Shown piece after piece: positions 21,240 to 32,158 of a stretch of DNA of 64,000 nt. The first letter of the stretch is position 1, and each line of letters starts with the position of its first letter. Under the pieces are notes generated by a model that saw only the letters and a program-made list of their open reading frames with translations, ran no database searches and had not been told where the DNA came from. A program made the position numbers and the translations under genes. The stretch is from Acanthacorydalis orientalis (taxonomy: Eukaryota > Arthropoda > Insecta > Megaloptera > Corydalidae): assembly GCA_034766995.1 (NCBI GenBank), contig CM068325.1, forward strand, positions 4,041,946 through 4,105,945, in the 5' to 3' direction.

Positions 21240-22950
21240 TGCAGACATCTGTGTAGAGACTGGGATTTTTTTTTTAGAAAAGCTCAGTAAGTCTGTCGTA
21301 TGATTGAGGCCTGTATTTGATAATTGGAACATCTGTATGGACTCTAGATTTTTTTCAAACAAGTACAAATAGTCTATGGTAAATGATAAGTCCGTATTTG
21401 GCCATCGAATCATTTGGAGAGCTACAGGATTTTTTTTATTAGAACTCAAACATCCTAGTATAAGTTAAAGGGCCGTATCTAGACCTATAACTATCTGTAC
21501 AGGCTCACGATTTTTTTTAGAAAAGCTCCGACATTCTATCGCATGATACATGTCTGTATTTGGTCATTGGAACATCTGAGTAGGCTCTAGAATTTTTTCA
21601 AACAAGTACAAACAGTTTATCGTAAAATGCAAGTCCGTATCTGGCCATCAACGTATTTGGAGAGATTATGGAATTTTTTTCTATTAAAACACGAACACTC
21701 TTGTATAAGTTAAAGGGCTGTATTAAGACTTATAACCATTTGTGCGGAGTTACGATTTTTTTTAGAAAAACTCAGCCTTCCTTATGATTCAGGCCTGTAT
21801 TTCGACATTAGAACATGTGTGTAGGCTCTAGATTTTTTTACACGAGTACATGTCGTCTGCGGTAAAAGACTAGTCCGTATCTGGACACCGAGACATTTGC
21901 GGAGGATCGAGATTTTTTTTCCAACGAAATTCGAACACTTTATCGTAAGGTCAGGGTTAAAATCTAGACTTAGAGTCGTTTTTGTGGACTTGCGAATTTT
22001 TTCAGGAAATCTTAAACAGTTTGTTGTAAAATACAGGCCTGTATTTCAATATACAAACATGTGCTCACACCCTAGAATCACTAGGAGTTCATGTGAAATG
22101 ATAATTCCGTATATGGACATATAAAAAAATTGTGCAGATATTTTTTATTAAAATTTAAACTCTCTATCATGAGTTAAAGGACTGTATCTAGACTAAGAAT
22201 CGTCTGTGTGGAGTCACGATTTTTTTTTGGAAAGATCAGACAGTCTACCGTATGAGACAACCCTGTATTCATACATTGAAACATCTGTGCAGACACAAGA
22301 ATTTTTTTAACACAAGTACAGATAGCCTATGGTAAAAGATACGTCCGAATCTGGACATCCAAACGCAGGTGCATATTCAGTAATTTTTTCTATCAAAACT
22401 GAAACCTTCTGTTATAAGTTCAAGGCCCGCATCTAGAGTTACAATCAACTGTATGGACGTACGATTTTTTTTAGAAAAGCTCAGACAGCCTGTCACAAGA
22501 TAACGACCCGGATTTAAATACACAAAGATTTGTGCAGACACTAGAATTTTTTTAGGCAAGAAGAGGCAATCTGTGGCACTGGGCAGGTCCATATCTGGAC
22601 ATTTAGAGATGCGGGGAGACTCGGGATTTTTTTTAAATCGAAATTCAAACACTTTATCACGATTTCAACTCTTGCATCTAGACTGATAATCATCTGTGTG
22701 CACTAGCGATTTTTTTTTAGAACAGTTCAGACAGTTTGTCGTAAAATACAGGCCCGTATCTAAACATACAGACAACTGTGTAAACTCTAGAATTTTTTCA
22801 GACAGGTATAAATATTATGTGGTCAAGTATAGGCCCTTATTAGTTTTGTACGGATTTATGATATTTTTTTAATCAAAATTCGAACACTTTGTCATGAGTT
22901 CAAGGACCACATCTGGACTTATAATCATCTGTCTGCACTTATCATGAAAC
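21240..22950 (+). repeat. ~80 bp satellite family, main array: trimeric higher-order repeat of ~240 bp
   Basis: Poly(T) tracts of 6-10 bases punctuate the array about every 80 bp. Three unit types follow in fixed order. Type A has TTTTAGAAAAGCTCAGACAG and ACAGGCCTGTATTT. Type B has CAAACAAGTACAAATAG and AGTCCGTATCTGGACAT. Type C has ATTAAAATTCAAACACT and TATCATGAGTTAAAGG. Type A begins near 21270, 21512, 21753, 21996, 22232, 22466 and 22712 (spacings 242, 241, 243, 236, 234 and 246). About seven trimers are present. Same-type copies in different trimers are more alike than neighbouring units, which defines a higher-order repeat. Confidence 0.9.
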
Positions 22951-23370
22951 GCAATCGTTTTTAAATACACAAACATGTATGCAGACTCTTAAATAATTCC
23001 AGAATCTTAACATACATCTTTAATTATTCCAGTATCTTGTATTAAAAAATGGCGACCGCATTAAATATCTAATCAGAACCAAATATGAAGAAGAAAATAA
23101 GATTTTTGATACAAGGACTACTTATAAGAGCAAAAACTGGATAAAAAGAGAGAACAGGACGATTTTTGAAGAAATGTCTCCCTACAGACAGTCAATTCGT
23201 GCACGAGGACACCAACGGTACAATTAAGAGGGAACCTCTGATCATCTGGATAATCCAGGAGTTTGAAAATCGACATTCCGAGACCGCTGGTCCGTTTCGT
23301 TCGACCGTGCGAGCCAGATCGATCGTTGTCCTGGATCAGTATCATCTTCTGTGTGTCTGTTTTGTGTGTA
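22950..23370. other. Unassigned DNA after the main array
   Basis: Residual T-tracts fade by about 23040. No gene is recognised beyond. Confidence 0.4.
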
Positions 23371-23375
23371 CGTTT

Positions 23376-23376
23376 G

Positions 23377-23408
<32 letters not shown>

Positions 23409-23409
23409 A
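23376..23409. repeat. (TA)n microsatellite
   Basis: TA run with one TG interruption. Confidence 0.9.
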
Positions 23410-23552
23410 ACAATTCACGTCTATCCGCCGCCAGTCGTCCGAGCCGCAAAATTCGCGACGAGAGAGCGGCGCGCTCGCGCACACTGACGGCCGTCCGCAT
23501 ATAAATTTAACACATTCACGGACCGGTTTCATTATTATAACATAATAAATCT

Positions 23553-23624
23553 GTGCGGGCGGGATATGAACCGCGGACCGACGTTACTGGATGCGTCGGC
23601 CGCACGTCGCGGCCACACGGGCTC
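23553..23624 (-). mobile_element. tRNA-like element, candidate SINE head
   Basis: Read on the minus strand this 72-base stretch has three hairpin-forming parts in tRNA order. They are GGCCGCGACGTGCGGCC (D-arm-like), CCGACG...CGTCGG (anticodon-arm-like, 10-base loop) and GCGGTTCATATCCCGC (T-arm-like with a TTCATAT loop). The acceptor stem does not pair and the anticodon loop is too long, so a working tRNA is unlikely. CpG-rich DNA surrounds it. Confidence 0.35.
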
Positions 23625-23639
23625 ACGACGCCGGCCTAT

Positions 23640-23690
23640 AAATACATTATCGCGTTTGGAACACTTGAAATATAAACAAACAGGCTCGCG
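23640..23690. promoter_or_regulatory. Possible regulatory patch with TATAAA and forkhead-like words
   Basis: CCTATAAATACATTATCGCG and ATATAAACAAACAGG lie between CpG-rich DNA and a CA/GT palindrome. TAAACAAACA fits a forkhead site and CTATAAATA a TATA box. No transcript start is supported. Confidence 0.15.
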
Positions 23691-23721
23691 CGCACACACA
23701 CACACAGTGTGTGTGTGTGTA
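23691..23721. repeat. (CA)n/(GT)n palindromic microsatellite
   Basis: GCGCGCACACACACACACA is mirrored by GTGTGTGTGTGTGTACGC around AGT. Confidence 0.85.
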
Positions 23722-23969
23722 CGCAGACGGTCCGAGCACGTACGGTAGATTTATGTCATTGAGATCGCACTCTATGCGTGCGGATGTACAGGGTACGAAC
23801 GGTTCTAGCACCAGGGCCTGTGTTTCAATCCTGTACGATTTTCAAAAACTGATAGGGATTTTTTTTACGTCCTGGACATCTGTGTTACTTTCTATCTATA
23901 TTTCGCACCGAAATCAATTAGACACAGGTCATAGTATGTCTTGAGAAAAATTCTGGAACAGCCTGTATA

Positions 23970-23993
23970 CACACACACACACAGACACATGCA
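23970..23993. repeat. (CA)n run
   Basis: About eight CA units with a GACA interruption. Confidence 0.8.
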
Positions 23994-24049
23994 TGTGTTT
24001 ATAAAACAATCCGAAATCAAAACGAATATCACGGCGTCCTCGCGTACTG

Positions 24050-24610
24050 TCATCGTCACACGGACGGGATACGAAGTCCCGTGTATTCGAGTAACGCGCG
24101 CGCACGCACGCACGCACGGACGCACGCAGAGCGAGCCGGACACACAGAGACAGACAGACGCGCGCACACGTCTCATCGCGCACAAAATAGTGTAAGATAT
24201 AATAATAACGGCGGTGCGGAGAGATCGTTTCCGGGACGCTTAAAGCTCTAATTAAAAGCTCGGCTCGTGAACAGACAACAATGCCGAAAGCTCGAAAGCC
24301 CACGCTGGTTGCGACGTTAATAATAATATGACGGTGTGCAATGATGACGGCAGAACGACGGACGGGAAGACGGCGGGAGGGTGCGCGGACGAGCCGAGAC
24401 CGTCGGACCGGATGCGTGTGCGTGCGTGTGTGTGTGTGTGTGTGTGCGTGCGAGGGTGGGCGGGTGGACGGGACGATAGGACGGGGACGGTCTGTGGATA
24501 CTCGACGACATATTATCGAGTGAGCGCCCGTACGTACAAGGTGGTCGCGCGAGAGACGTTCGTGTCTTCGGTGTAAGGAACGTTTCCGGTCGGACGTCGG
24601 TTCGAGCCGT
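24050..24610. other. CpG-rich island 10 with CACG/GTGCG low complexity and AT-rich core
   Basis: CGCGCGCACGCACGCACG occurs near 24096 and a (GT)n run lies at 24416-24456. Between them, about 24195-24335, lies a complex core with GCTTAAAGCTCTAATTAAAA, CAACAATGCCGAAAGCTCG and TTAATAATAATATGACGG. The core could be regulatory. Overlapping frames on both strands are low-complexity. Confidence 0.4.
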
Positions 24611-24619
24611 GGACGGAGC

Positions 24620-25005
24620 CGGAAAGATTCGAATCCTGGGTACAGTCTCGAACTGATAGCACGGTTCCAATGACCGATATCGACTTGAGCTTAATTTGCA
24701 AAATATACAGTTTATAAGGACTGATACTAAAAAAGGACTTAAAGAGTAATCCAGTCCGCAAGCAAACACAGTAACTATTGATTTCTGAAAATCTCAATCC
24801 GGAAAAACGTCCAAATCTATGTGCAGTCCCCAATCTCGATAACTGACACCATGTTTTTCAACAATGGGATCTGAGAAACGGCTCAAATCAGACTGCAATT
24901 CGCAAAATATCAAATCTATAAGAACCGAAGGCGTGTTCCCGAAGAACCGGCGTCCGTGTCTGCGGATCGTGTTCGTTTCCCTGTTTCGCGAACACCCTCT
25001 AGAAA
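24620..25005 (+). repeat. Two-copy tandem repeat, period about 188 bp
   Basis: CCGGAAA, then CAGTCTCGAACTGAT (about 24643), then TTTGCAAAATAT and TTTATAAGGACT align with CCGGAAA, CAATCTCGATAACTGA (about 24831), then TTCGCAAAATAT and CTATAAGAACC. The first copy opens with AGATTCGAATCCTGGG, which resembles a tRNA T-arm. Confidence 0.65.
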
Positions 25006-25045
25006 AACAGCAGGTGGTTTTCAAGAAAATGCATCCGGTGTCCTG

Positions 25046-25060
25046 TATACACACACACAA

Positions 25061-25098
<38 letters not shown>

Positions 25099-25107
25099 GT
25101 ATGTATT
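25046..25107. repeat. (CA)n(TA)n(TG)n palindromic microsatellite
   Basis: CA units, about 11 TA units and TG units give a compound run that can fold on itself. Confidence 0.9.
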
Positions 25108-25262
25108 AATGTATACATAAAGCACATCGAAAGCTCGCCTCACTGTCTGTTCACACAATGGGCGAGAGACTGACTCTCTATGCGAGCTTTAGTGCGACTC
25201 AAAAGAGCTCCGTGTGGTCAAAACGTTACCGAATGCCTTATATCCTCACATAAGGACTATTT

Positions 25263-25340
25263 ATACACACACACACACGTCTAATAAATCTATATACATA
25301 TATATATATATATATATATAAATGTGTGCGAGTGTGTGTA
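25263..25340. repeat. (CA)n(TA)n(TG)n compound microsatellite
   Basis: CA units, a CTAATAAATC spacer, a TA run and GTGTG units. Confidence 0.9.
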
Positions 25341-25554
25341 CATGAAGCAGTTTATGTTACATAACGGCGTTGTCGCAGCGGGGGTGTAAAAAGCGACACG
25401 TCACTACGTGATGTGAACGAGGAGTGAGTGTGTATGTGTGTATGGATCCCGACACGTACATCAAGCGTGCCAACACGGTGTTAAAGAATCTCACCTGGAG
25501 GGCGGTGTTAAATTTACAACGGAAATAAATTTGTGTATGTTTTATCGACTCGAT

Positions 25555-25571
25555 CCGTCCGTCCGTACGGA

Positions 25572-25602
<31 letters not shown>

Positions 25603-25975
25603 GCGCGACGTGCACGCGCGAAAAAAAAGCGTTCGATCGTGTCGAATCGAACGCGCGCGCCCCGCGCCGATTTAATTATCATACAGATGTGATTATTTCG
25701 TCGAGCTCGCACCGATACATGTTTTTCTTTTCACCGCCCGCCCGCCCCCGCACATTCGTGGCCGATATCGATCCGGTCCTGTGTCGATTCGACCGTAAAC
25801 CGGTGCTTGGAACAGTGCTCGGAATGCCTCGAGCACACGCGTGCCCGATATTCGAACCACTGACGCCTGGTACACGGGTTGTTGGGCGCCGAAGAAGTGT
25901 TCAGAACCGACGGACGGGATCGAACTCCGGGCCAGGACGGCTTGTGGCCGGACGAAACATGATACGAGTGAGACG
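25555..25975. other. CpG-rich island 11 with (TGCG)n
   Basis: Eight or so TGCG units (about 25573-25606) pass into GCGCGC-rich DNA, then a CpG-rich stretch to 25975. The minus strand near 25835-25860 carries AGTGGTTCGAATATCGGGC, a T-arm-like word shared in part with 20.5 kb. The 213-codon frame at 25533-26174 begins inside the TGCG run and has no domain, so it is not called. Confidence 0.45.
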
Positions 25976-26288
25976 TGATGTTCGTGATCAGGAGTTCCTT
26001 GAACGGTTCACCGATTTTAATGGATCGGGAACGTCGGATTCGATCCGGAGATACAGAGAGAGATGTACGAGGAAGGAAGGAGTAAACGAAATCATAAAAA
26101 TACTGCTTGAAATGAGCTTTAGAATTTCAAATATCATTGGAGAAAAGATCAACAGTCCTTATACACTTTTCTGATTCAATCGGCGCCTGTTCTTCCCTCT
26201 CAAAAAAAACTGGACCACAACTATCACAAGCTGGAAGCTTTTAAACGTACGGCTATGTCCGGGACTAGTCAGTGAATGGAAGCAACGA

Positions 26289-26830
26289 GTGTTACAAAAA
26301 TAATTGCTGTTTTTATTGTTTTAAGTTTGGTGCAGATTTTCTAGTTACTATTATGTTTTGTTATAGTCATGTAAATTGAATACAGGCACGATTAATGAAA
26401 ACATAGACAGAGAAATTAATAAATAGATAGATAGATAAATCAGGAGATCAATCGAACAATAGATAAATAGAGAGATAGATAGATAGACAGATAGAACAAT
26501 ATGTAGATAAAGGAAGAGATCAACAGAGAGCCAGACACGGAGATTAATAGAGAGATATTAGGCTGGTGCGAAAATAATTGCTGTTTCTATGATTTTAAGT
26601 TTGGTGTTGATATTTATAGTTACTATTATGTTTTGTTATAGTCATGTAAATTGAATACAGGCACGATTAATGAAAAGATGGACAGAGAAATTAATAAATA
26701 GATAGATAGATGTGTCCGGAGATCAATCGAATAATAGATAAACACAGAGATAGATAAATAGAGAGATAAATGAAGAGATGAATAGAGATATTCGAGTGCT
26801 GATTGCCTCGCCCACGATGATAGGAGAAGT
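26289..26830 (+). repeat. Tandem duplication of ~275 bp with (GATA)-like tails
   Basis: TAATTGCTGTTT (26301 and 26575) and TTATAGTCATGTAAATTGAA (about 26362 and 26637) recur with spacing 274-275 bp. Each copy continues into AGATAGATAGATAAAT-type tetranucleotide runs with GGAGATCAATCGA at matching positions. The left edge of the second copy is the mariner-like terminus described separately. A recent event is likely because the non-microsatellite parts match closely. Confidence 0.85.
26558..26700 (+). mobile_element. Mariner-like terminal repeat (cecropia type), solo end
   Basis: The first 29 bases begin TTAGGCTGGTGCGAAAATAA and differ at only about four positions from the Hsmar1/MADE1-type terminal inverted repeat as I know it. 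A TA dinucleotide, the usual mariner target site, lies just before it (26556-26557). The opposite inverted terminus was not found within the window and no transposase is visible. This is a truncated or decayed non-autonomous copy. The related copy starting near 26289 keeps the inner part (AAAAATAATTGCTGTTTTT) but not the outermost bases. Confidence 0.6.
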
Positions 26831-26845
26831 GTCAGATAAAAATAT

Positions 26846-27330
26846 CTACTTGTGACATAAACAAGAACCAAGACTCGCCGACAAGAATCTCTCTGCAGAA
26901 TCCGTGAACACGGATCTGCACACTGAATCGTCCGGTCTGTGCAAGTTGCTTCGTACTTGGACGAACCGAACGTCAGATGTGTGAGAATCGGATTTAACTC
27001 TCGAACCAGTTAACTTTTCATGCCGAAAAATGTGTACAGACCCTTCCAAATATCGATTCGTAATCGAAGAAGGTATTTTCTATAAACGACCATTACTGAA
27101 AATGTCCTCTTATGATATAAACAGATACCAAGAGACTGACTTACATGAATCTCTATGAAGAATCCGTGAACGTCGATCAGTGTGTATCGTCGTTCTAGAC
27201 GGCTCTGCGTTCGGGACGGCGATCTGGAACAAATTATTCGAACTAGAATCATGTCGGATGGAATTTGATTACAATTCGACACACATGTTAGGCATACATC
27301 GATATTAATATATAGAAGAAAGTACACTTT
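26846..27330 (-). repeat. Two-copy tandem repeat, period about 260 bp
   Basis: GACATAAACAAGAACCAAGA (about 26854) and GATATAAACAGATACCAAGA (about 27114) are 260 bp apart. Both are followed by GAATCTCT, GAAGAATCCGTGAAC-like text and a GGATCTGNNCACTG/CGATCAGTGTG block. The strand is arbitrary. Confidence 0.7.
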
Positions 27331-28038
27331 CAGAATACGAAACAGACAGTGTGTTCACTGTATAAGACGAACTGAACATGAACATAAATAATAATTACTT
27401 GACGATTGCAGACATTCAGTCAGATGATGAATAATTGCACTGTCTTCACGGAACGCACGTCGAACGATCTGTCAAAATGCATACTGTCGGAAATCGTGTA
27501 TCTGTACGAGCAGATGCACGTACTTACCGACTTAAGTCTGTAAAATACGTACGGCGGCAATATTAAAACGGATCACGTTAAATCGTCACACGATCCGACT
27601 AGATTCGAGCGAATCGATCGAGAATAATTGAGATTTTCAGACAGACAGAGACTGTTCTCTATCTAGTAAAAAATCTCTCATATAAAAATTGACCGATCGT
27701 TTAATTGGACCATAAGATGCGTTCATGTCTCTTAGAGGGAGAAAAATCGTAACTCAACCCGTTTCCCATCATTTAATTCACTTGATTTCCAGCCACCGAC
27801 CGCATAACTCTTTACAGATAGAACCAATACACAATTCGATATATTTCAGTGCCATCAGTCAGTTTTGTACAACGATTCTGACAGAACAGAGTGAGGAAAA
27901 TCGTGCAATTAATAAAGTTTTCATCGAATTTCCAACCCTTAAAACCAGTTACGTTATCGTCTTGTATACAAATTCAATTCTCTGTTTAAATTGGGGATAC
28001 TTTCAACGATTCTGGTCGAGAATTACCATGAATGATCT
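27330..28038. other. Unassigned AT-rich DNA
   Basis: No array or mobile element is seen. A 113-codon frame at 27725-28066 runs into the TA microsatellite and is unlikely to be real. Confidence 0.45.
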
Positions 28039-28039
28039 T

Positions 28040-28064
28040 TATATATATATATATATATATATAT
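28040..28064. repeat. (TA)n microsatellite
   Basis: A perfect run of about 12 TA units. Confidence 0.9.
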
Positions 28065-29435
28065 GAGAAGACATACAAAGACAACAAAATTTTCTCACTC
28101 AATCCGCTAAAATTTAAACGGCATGAGAGTCAGAACCGAATAACAGCTGACACGATTGAAGCCTAGAATAGGAATAAACTGGTCATGCTTTGTGAAATAT
28201 TTGATGAGAAAAATCGATCGTCGAATCGACCCTTGTCGAGATGGCGATTCGATAAGAAGAAATACATGGTCAGGAAAATTTTCTTAGATTGGAAAATCAA
28301 TAGACGACGGCTCTTTATCGAAACACTCGATCGATCTTTGATGAGAGAGTTAGTTAGTTGGTTATTGGGGATTTAGGACGTCATTAGCGCCCGAACACAA
28401 ATCATAAATTAGAAACACGCCCCGATTGCGCACCTGCATTCGAATCATCCCTCAATTCGAAACGCTAACTTGTGTGCCAAACGTTTAAAAACATTTCATT
28501 GAAACGATATGCCTCTAAATGAGAGATAGAGATAGAACAAGACACGTGTGGAGGGCCTGGATTGTAAAAATACATAATCTCGATCGGACAATACGTATAA
28601 ATATAACAAAAGGGATGAATTCTAGTCGATAAAAGAGGATACAGCTGGAAGAGTTCATGCCGATCGTCTCTAAACTGTCGAAATTTAATATTCAGCCTCA
28701 CAGTATCGAACACATGACATCCACAAGTGAAAAACTGATAGAAAAGGGCTGATGCAGTTTTTGAGAAAATCAGGACGACATGCACGAACCTAGTGCACAT
28801 TTTATTACAAATCTGCCTGAAAAACTCATACGAAATCCATGTCTCCTCCAATTTATGACCTAAATTATTTGTGTATTCAATTTATTTTCTTTTCTGTTGA
28901 ACTCTTGTACATTATTTTATTTCAATTTGAATTAAATCAGAATTTTATTGATTATCCCTTTTTTGTATGGATCCACACACGGGTCTATTCGACCCTAACG
29001 ATTTCATTGTTATGATGGACGGACAAATCTTAAATAAAAAGGAACCTAGGTCGCTTCTCCCATCCATGTACGAGCCACCCTCATTCTCCATCCCTTGAAA
29101 CAACGTCGTGACATCTTGAGTGACGTCCGCTCTTTCGTCTCGGCCTCGCATGAACAAGTTCTACTTCTACAAGGGATGAGAACTCTGTTGTAGATCCGGA
29201 ATGAGAAGAAGTGTCCGCGTGTCGTTCGTCCCACTGACCGATAAACGCCCATCAACCCTCCACCCCCCGTCCGCTTATCATTATCAATTCTTAACGACGA
29301 CATAACTCAATCGTAATTCCATCTAAATTGTCTCAATAATGTATCAAACTCGTTCCAGAGTTTAATCGCGGTCGGAAAAAAGCACCCTCGCCGTTAAGTA
29401 TATATTATTGAACACACGAGGGTTGCACTGACTGT
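28065..29435. other. Longest plain stretch: unassigned DNA
   Basis: About 1.4 kb show no tandem structure and no microsatellite. The 128-codon minus-strand frame at 28465-28851 is the most protein-like in this stretch but shows no motif I recognise. If a gene exon is hidden in the AT-rich part of the window, this is a reasonable place to search. Confidence 0.4.
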
Positions 29436-29437
29436 AC

Positions 29438-29463
29438 AGACACACACTTGTGTGTGTGTGCGC
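29438..29463. repeat. (CA)n/(TG)n palindromic microsatellite
   Basis: ACACACACTTGTGTGTGTGTG ends in CGCGCG. Confidence 0.8.
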
Positions 29464-29830
29464 GCGGTATGGGTCGGAGCGGGGCCATGAAGAAGCGTCG
29501 GACGGCTGCGGCGTCGAACAACACCGAACCGGAAGTCGGCCGCAAGTCTAACCGACATCCACGACCGGTAATAACGCTGTCTCTGTCCGACGCACGCGAG
29601 AATGTTTATCGGCGTCGTGCACGTGAGGCTAGGTGGGCGGACGGACGGGGTCTGAGGGGCGACGTCCAGACGCGCCGGACTCGGTGGAGAGTCCGAGGTA
29701 CGCCGGGCCGGACGGCACCCGTCCGGCTCACGAACACGTCTGTTCACTTTTCTAGAACGATTCCGCGATCGAATCGTGTCCAGTTCCGATCTTCGAATCG
29801 AATCGTTCGAGGCGGACGTACGACTTAAGG
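29464..29830. other. CpG-rich island 12
   Basis: CpG-dense DNA has a 126-codon plus-strand frame (29448-29828) that overlaps a 117-codon minus-strand frame. Both are Arg-rich and unrecognised. Confidence 0.5.
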
Positions 29831-30280
29831 GATGATTCGAACGGGATGTTTTTCTCGACTGTATTTGTGTACGGACACTAGCGATCTCATCTGTTGCAAC
29901 CCCAAAAAGCTAGTAAACATCATTCGAGGAGAGAAAAACGTTTCAGATTTTCGAAATTCAGACCTAAATCAAGTTAATTCCTGTACAAAACATGCATGAT
30001 ATTTCACTATCAGTAAGTGGATAAAGAAAATAGGGGTGGATCTGTGTAAAGACTTTAAAATATATCCGCAACGATCGATTATTCGAACCGAAAAACTATA
30101 ACTAGGGTTGTGGCAGCTTACAGCTTTCAAATCGTTTTCAATGAAAACTTTATAGACAGGGCAGAGCTTGTGAGTTGAGACGATCGACCCGCTGAAAATT
30201 CCATCCCTTAGACTCGAAACCACCGTACGTTTGAATCCAACTGTCTTATAAACCTGAAGAGAATAACAACTGGTCCGATC

Positions 30281-30309
30281 TGGAGTGAACAACTCTGTTG
30301 TTCACTCCA
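30281..30309. repeat. Perfect hairpin, 13-bp stem and 3-base loop
   Basis: TGGAGTGAACAAC, loop TCT, GTTGTTCACTCCA. The arms match exactly. The tight loop is like the two other short-loop hairpins at 19.57 and 48.33 kb. Confidence 0.9.
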
Positions 30310-30349
30310 AGGGGTATCAATCACATCCTGGTAGATTTTTCAGGAACTG

Positions 30350-30765
30350 AAAGCAGAGAGAGCGGCTCTACGTATCGAGTGTTCGCCGCGCGAGACTCGA
30401 CCGTCCCAGCCGTACAACGAACCCGTTTAATACGAGCCGACCGACCGACAGACAGGGAGAGAGAGAACGCATTTGCATACCGGCAGCGATTCCCGTCCCG
30501 AACGCTTTCAATTAACCTTTCATCCGCGCAACGTACAAATACGTGCACACGTTTTTACACTACAGGCAGTATCGTTCGAGAACAGTGCTGGCGCTTTTTC
30601 GTGCCGCCGTTTTTATTTATCGGCGAAAGCTCGCGGACGTATTTATTTACACGAGTGCATACGCGTACGTCTACGGCGTGCGCCCGAAACGTGGACGGAT
30701 CGCCGATCAGACACGGACCGTTCGACGTCTCGAACGAAGGCGAGGGTTGAGTCGTCGAGGAGTCT
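30350..30765. other. CpG-enriched stretch
   Basis: CpG content is moderate. GACCGACCGACAGACAGG and GAGAGAGAG words occur near 30440-30465. Frames open on both strands carry no recognisable domain. Confidence 0.4.
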
Positions 30766-30839
30766 TTTCTAAAAAAATACACAGTTATGTCGGATTTCTC
30801 GAGACATTAATCTAGAAAAACGTTGTGAAAATCTTTAAA

Positions 30840-31250
30840 AAAAAATGGTGGTGGATTTTTAAAAATACTAACTGAAAAAAGGGCTCTAAGTGACGTACAA
30901 GTCTTTGAAAAGATCTCTGATATTTGACTTGTCTACACATGGATCTAAAAAATGCTTCAATCAGTACACAGTCCTTAAAAGAATCTTTAATTTTTCATTT
31001 TTCAACATTTCAAACAATAACACTGTTTCAATCATCGAACAGTCGTTTCAAAAAAACCTAAAGATGGATTATTAAATATTCTAGCTGGCATACAAGTCTT
31101 CGAAAAACATCCATGACATTTGATTCGTCTTAATATGGATCTGAAAAAGGCTCCAGTCAGTACACAGTCCTTGTAAAAGATCCACAACACAAGATTCTTC
31201 AACATTTCAAACAAGACTCAAACCATCGAACAGTATTTTAAGAACACTGA
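30840..31250 (+). repeat. Satellite array H, period about 196 bp
   Basis: TCAGTACACAGTCCTT occurs at 30961 and 31157. Matching text includes ACAAGTCTTnGAAAA, GACTTGTCTnnACATGGATCT, CAACATTTCAAACAA and ATCGAACAGT. Two full copies are visible. Confidence 0.85.
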
Positions 31251-31259
31251 GATCTATGA

Positions 31260-31740
31260 AAAGCTCATAATCTCATGAAACAGTTCCCGGGATCGAATCT
31301 GAAGATATTTCCAGTAGAAAAAACGACAAGAGAATTCACTGACCGGCGAGTTTGCTTATTAGAAGAGTAATGATCGCTACAAGTCCTAGATTAGTTCTTT
31401 TCCTGGACTTATCAGATGTTATAAAGGAAAAAACGTTTTAATAGGAACAACTTGAGAGGTTAGTAGGTGGAAATGCTTTATTGAAAGGAATTCGAATTGA
31501 AATTCCATCAAATTCGATTGAGATACATGTTCTCTCGATCGAATCGTGGCATGATAGAGTAACAGACTGTCGAGCCGACTCCCTTACCTCAAATCGTACC
31601 GTCACACCTCATACACCGACATGTATTGATACAGACATCCGTTTCATTTGTATGTAATTCAAAGTACATGCAATTTTATATTTTATTTCCTCCCTGCATT
31701 TTACATTAACAAGTCGAGAAACACTTTGATCAAACGTTTT
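31260..31740. other. Unassigned AT-rich DNA
   Basis: No recognised element is present. ATTCGAATTGAAATTCC and GGAATTCG words occur near 31488. Confidence 0.4.
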
Positions 31741-31741
31741 C

Positions 31742-32158
31742 CCGCTAAACAACGCGGTGCGGCCGCGACGAGGACGGAGAACGGGCGTCAGAAGCGGCAC
31801 GCCGCGGCGCCGGCGACGTCCGAGCGAGACGAGAGCGCGCGATCGCGTCGCACCGTCTCGCTCGCGCGCGCCGTTCCGGCAATTGCGTCGGGCGCGCGTA
31901 AAGAATTAACCGGTCCGGTCCGCGGACTAATTGGCGGGCGTCGCGCGTCCGACGGAGAGCGCGCTCGCGCCGCGCATACGCGCGTCTCGGTCGCGCGGAC
32001 GACGCGCGTGCCGCGTGATCGATTCGGTGCGGTGGGCGTCAATTAACCGTGAGCGGGCGCGGACGCGCGCGAGCGAGACGGGACGCGGGCGCGACGCGCG
32101 CGCCCGCGTCGCGTCTCTCTGTCGGACGGGCGCGCGCCGGCCGCGCGCGCCGTGAGTA
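31742..32158. other. CpG-rich island 13, among the densest of the window
   Basis: About 415 bp have extreme CpG density (GCGCGCGCCG and GACGCGCGCGAGCG words). The island ends in GCCGTGAGTAG, which contains a splice-donor-like GTGAGT. An AT-rich core with TAATTAATTTACATTATTAG follows at once. This could be a first exon and promoter region reading to the right, or a regulatory island; no protein is recognised. Confidence 0.45.

Noticed and set aside
21240..22950. CRISPR-like array because of regular repeats
   Set aside because: Repeats are degenerate along their whole length with no unique spacers, and the context is eukaryotic. It is a satellite.
23553..23624. Functional tRNA gene
   Set aside because: The arms are in tRNA order, but the acceptor stem does not pair and the anticodon-like loop has 10 bases instead of 7. 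Kept only as a tRNA-like element.
25533..26174. 213-codon plus-strand frame
   Set aside because: It starts in a TGCG repeat and passes through a CpG island with tRNA-like text. No domain or family likeness.
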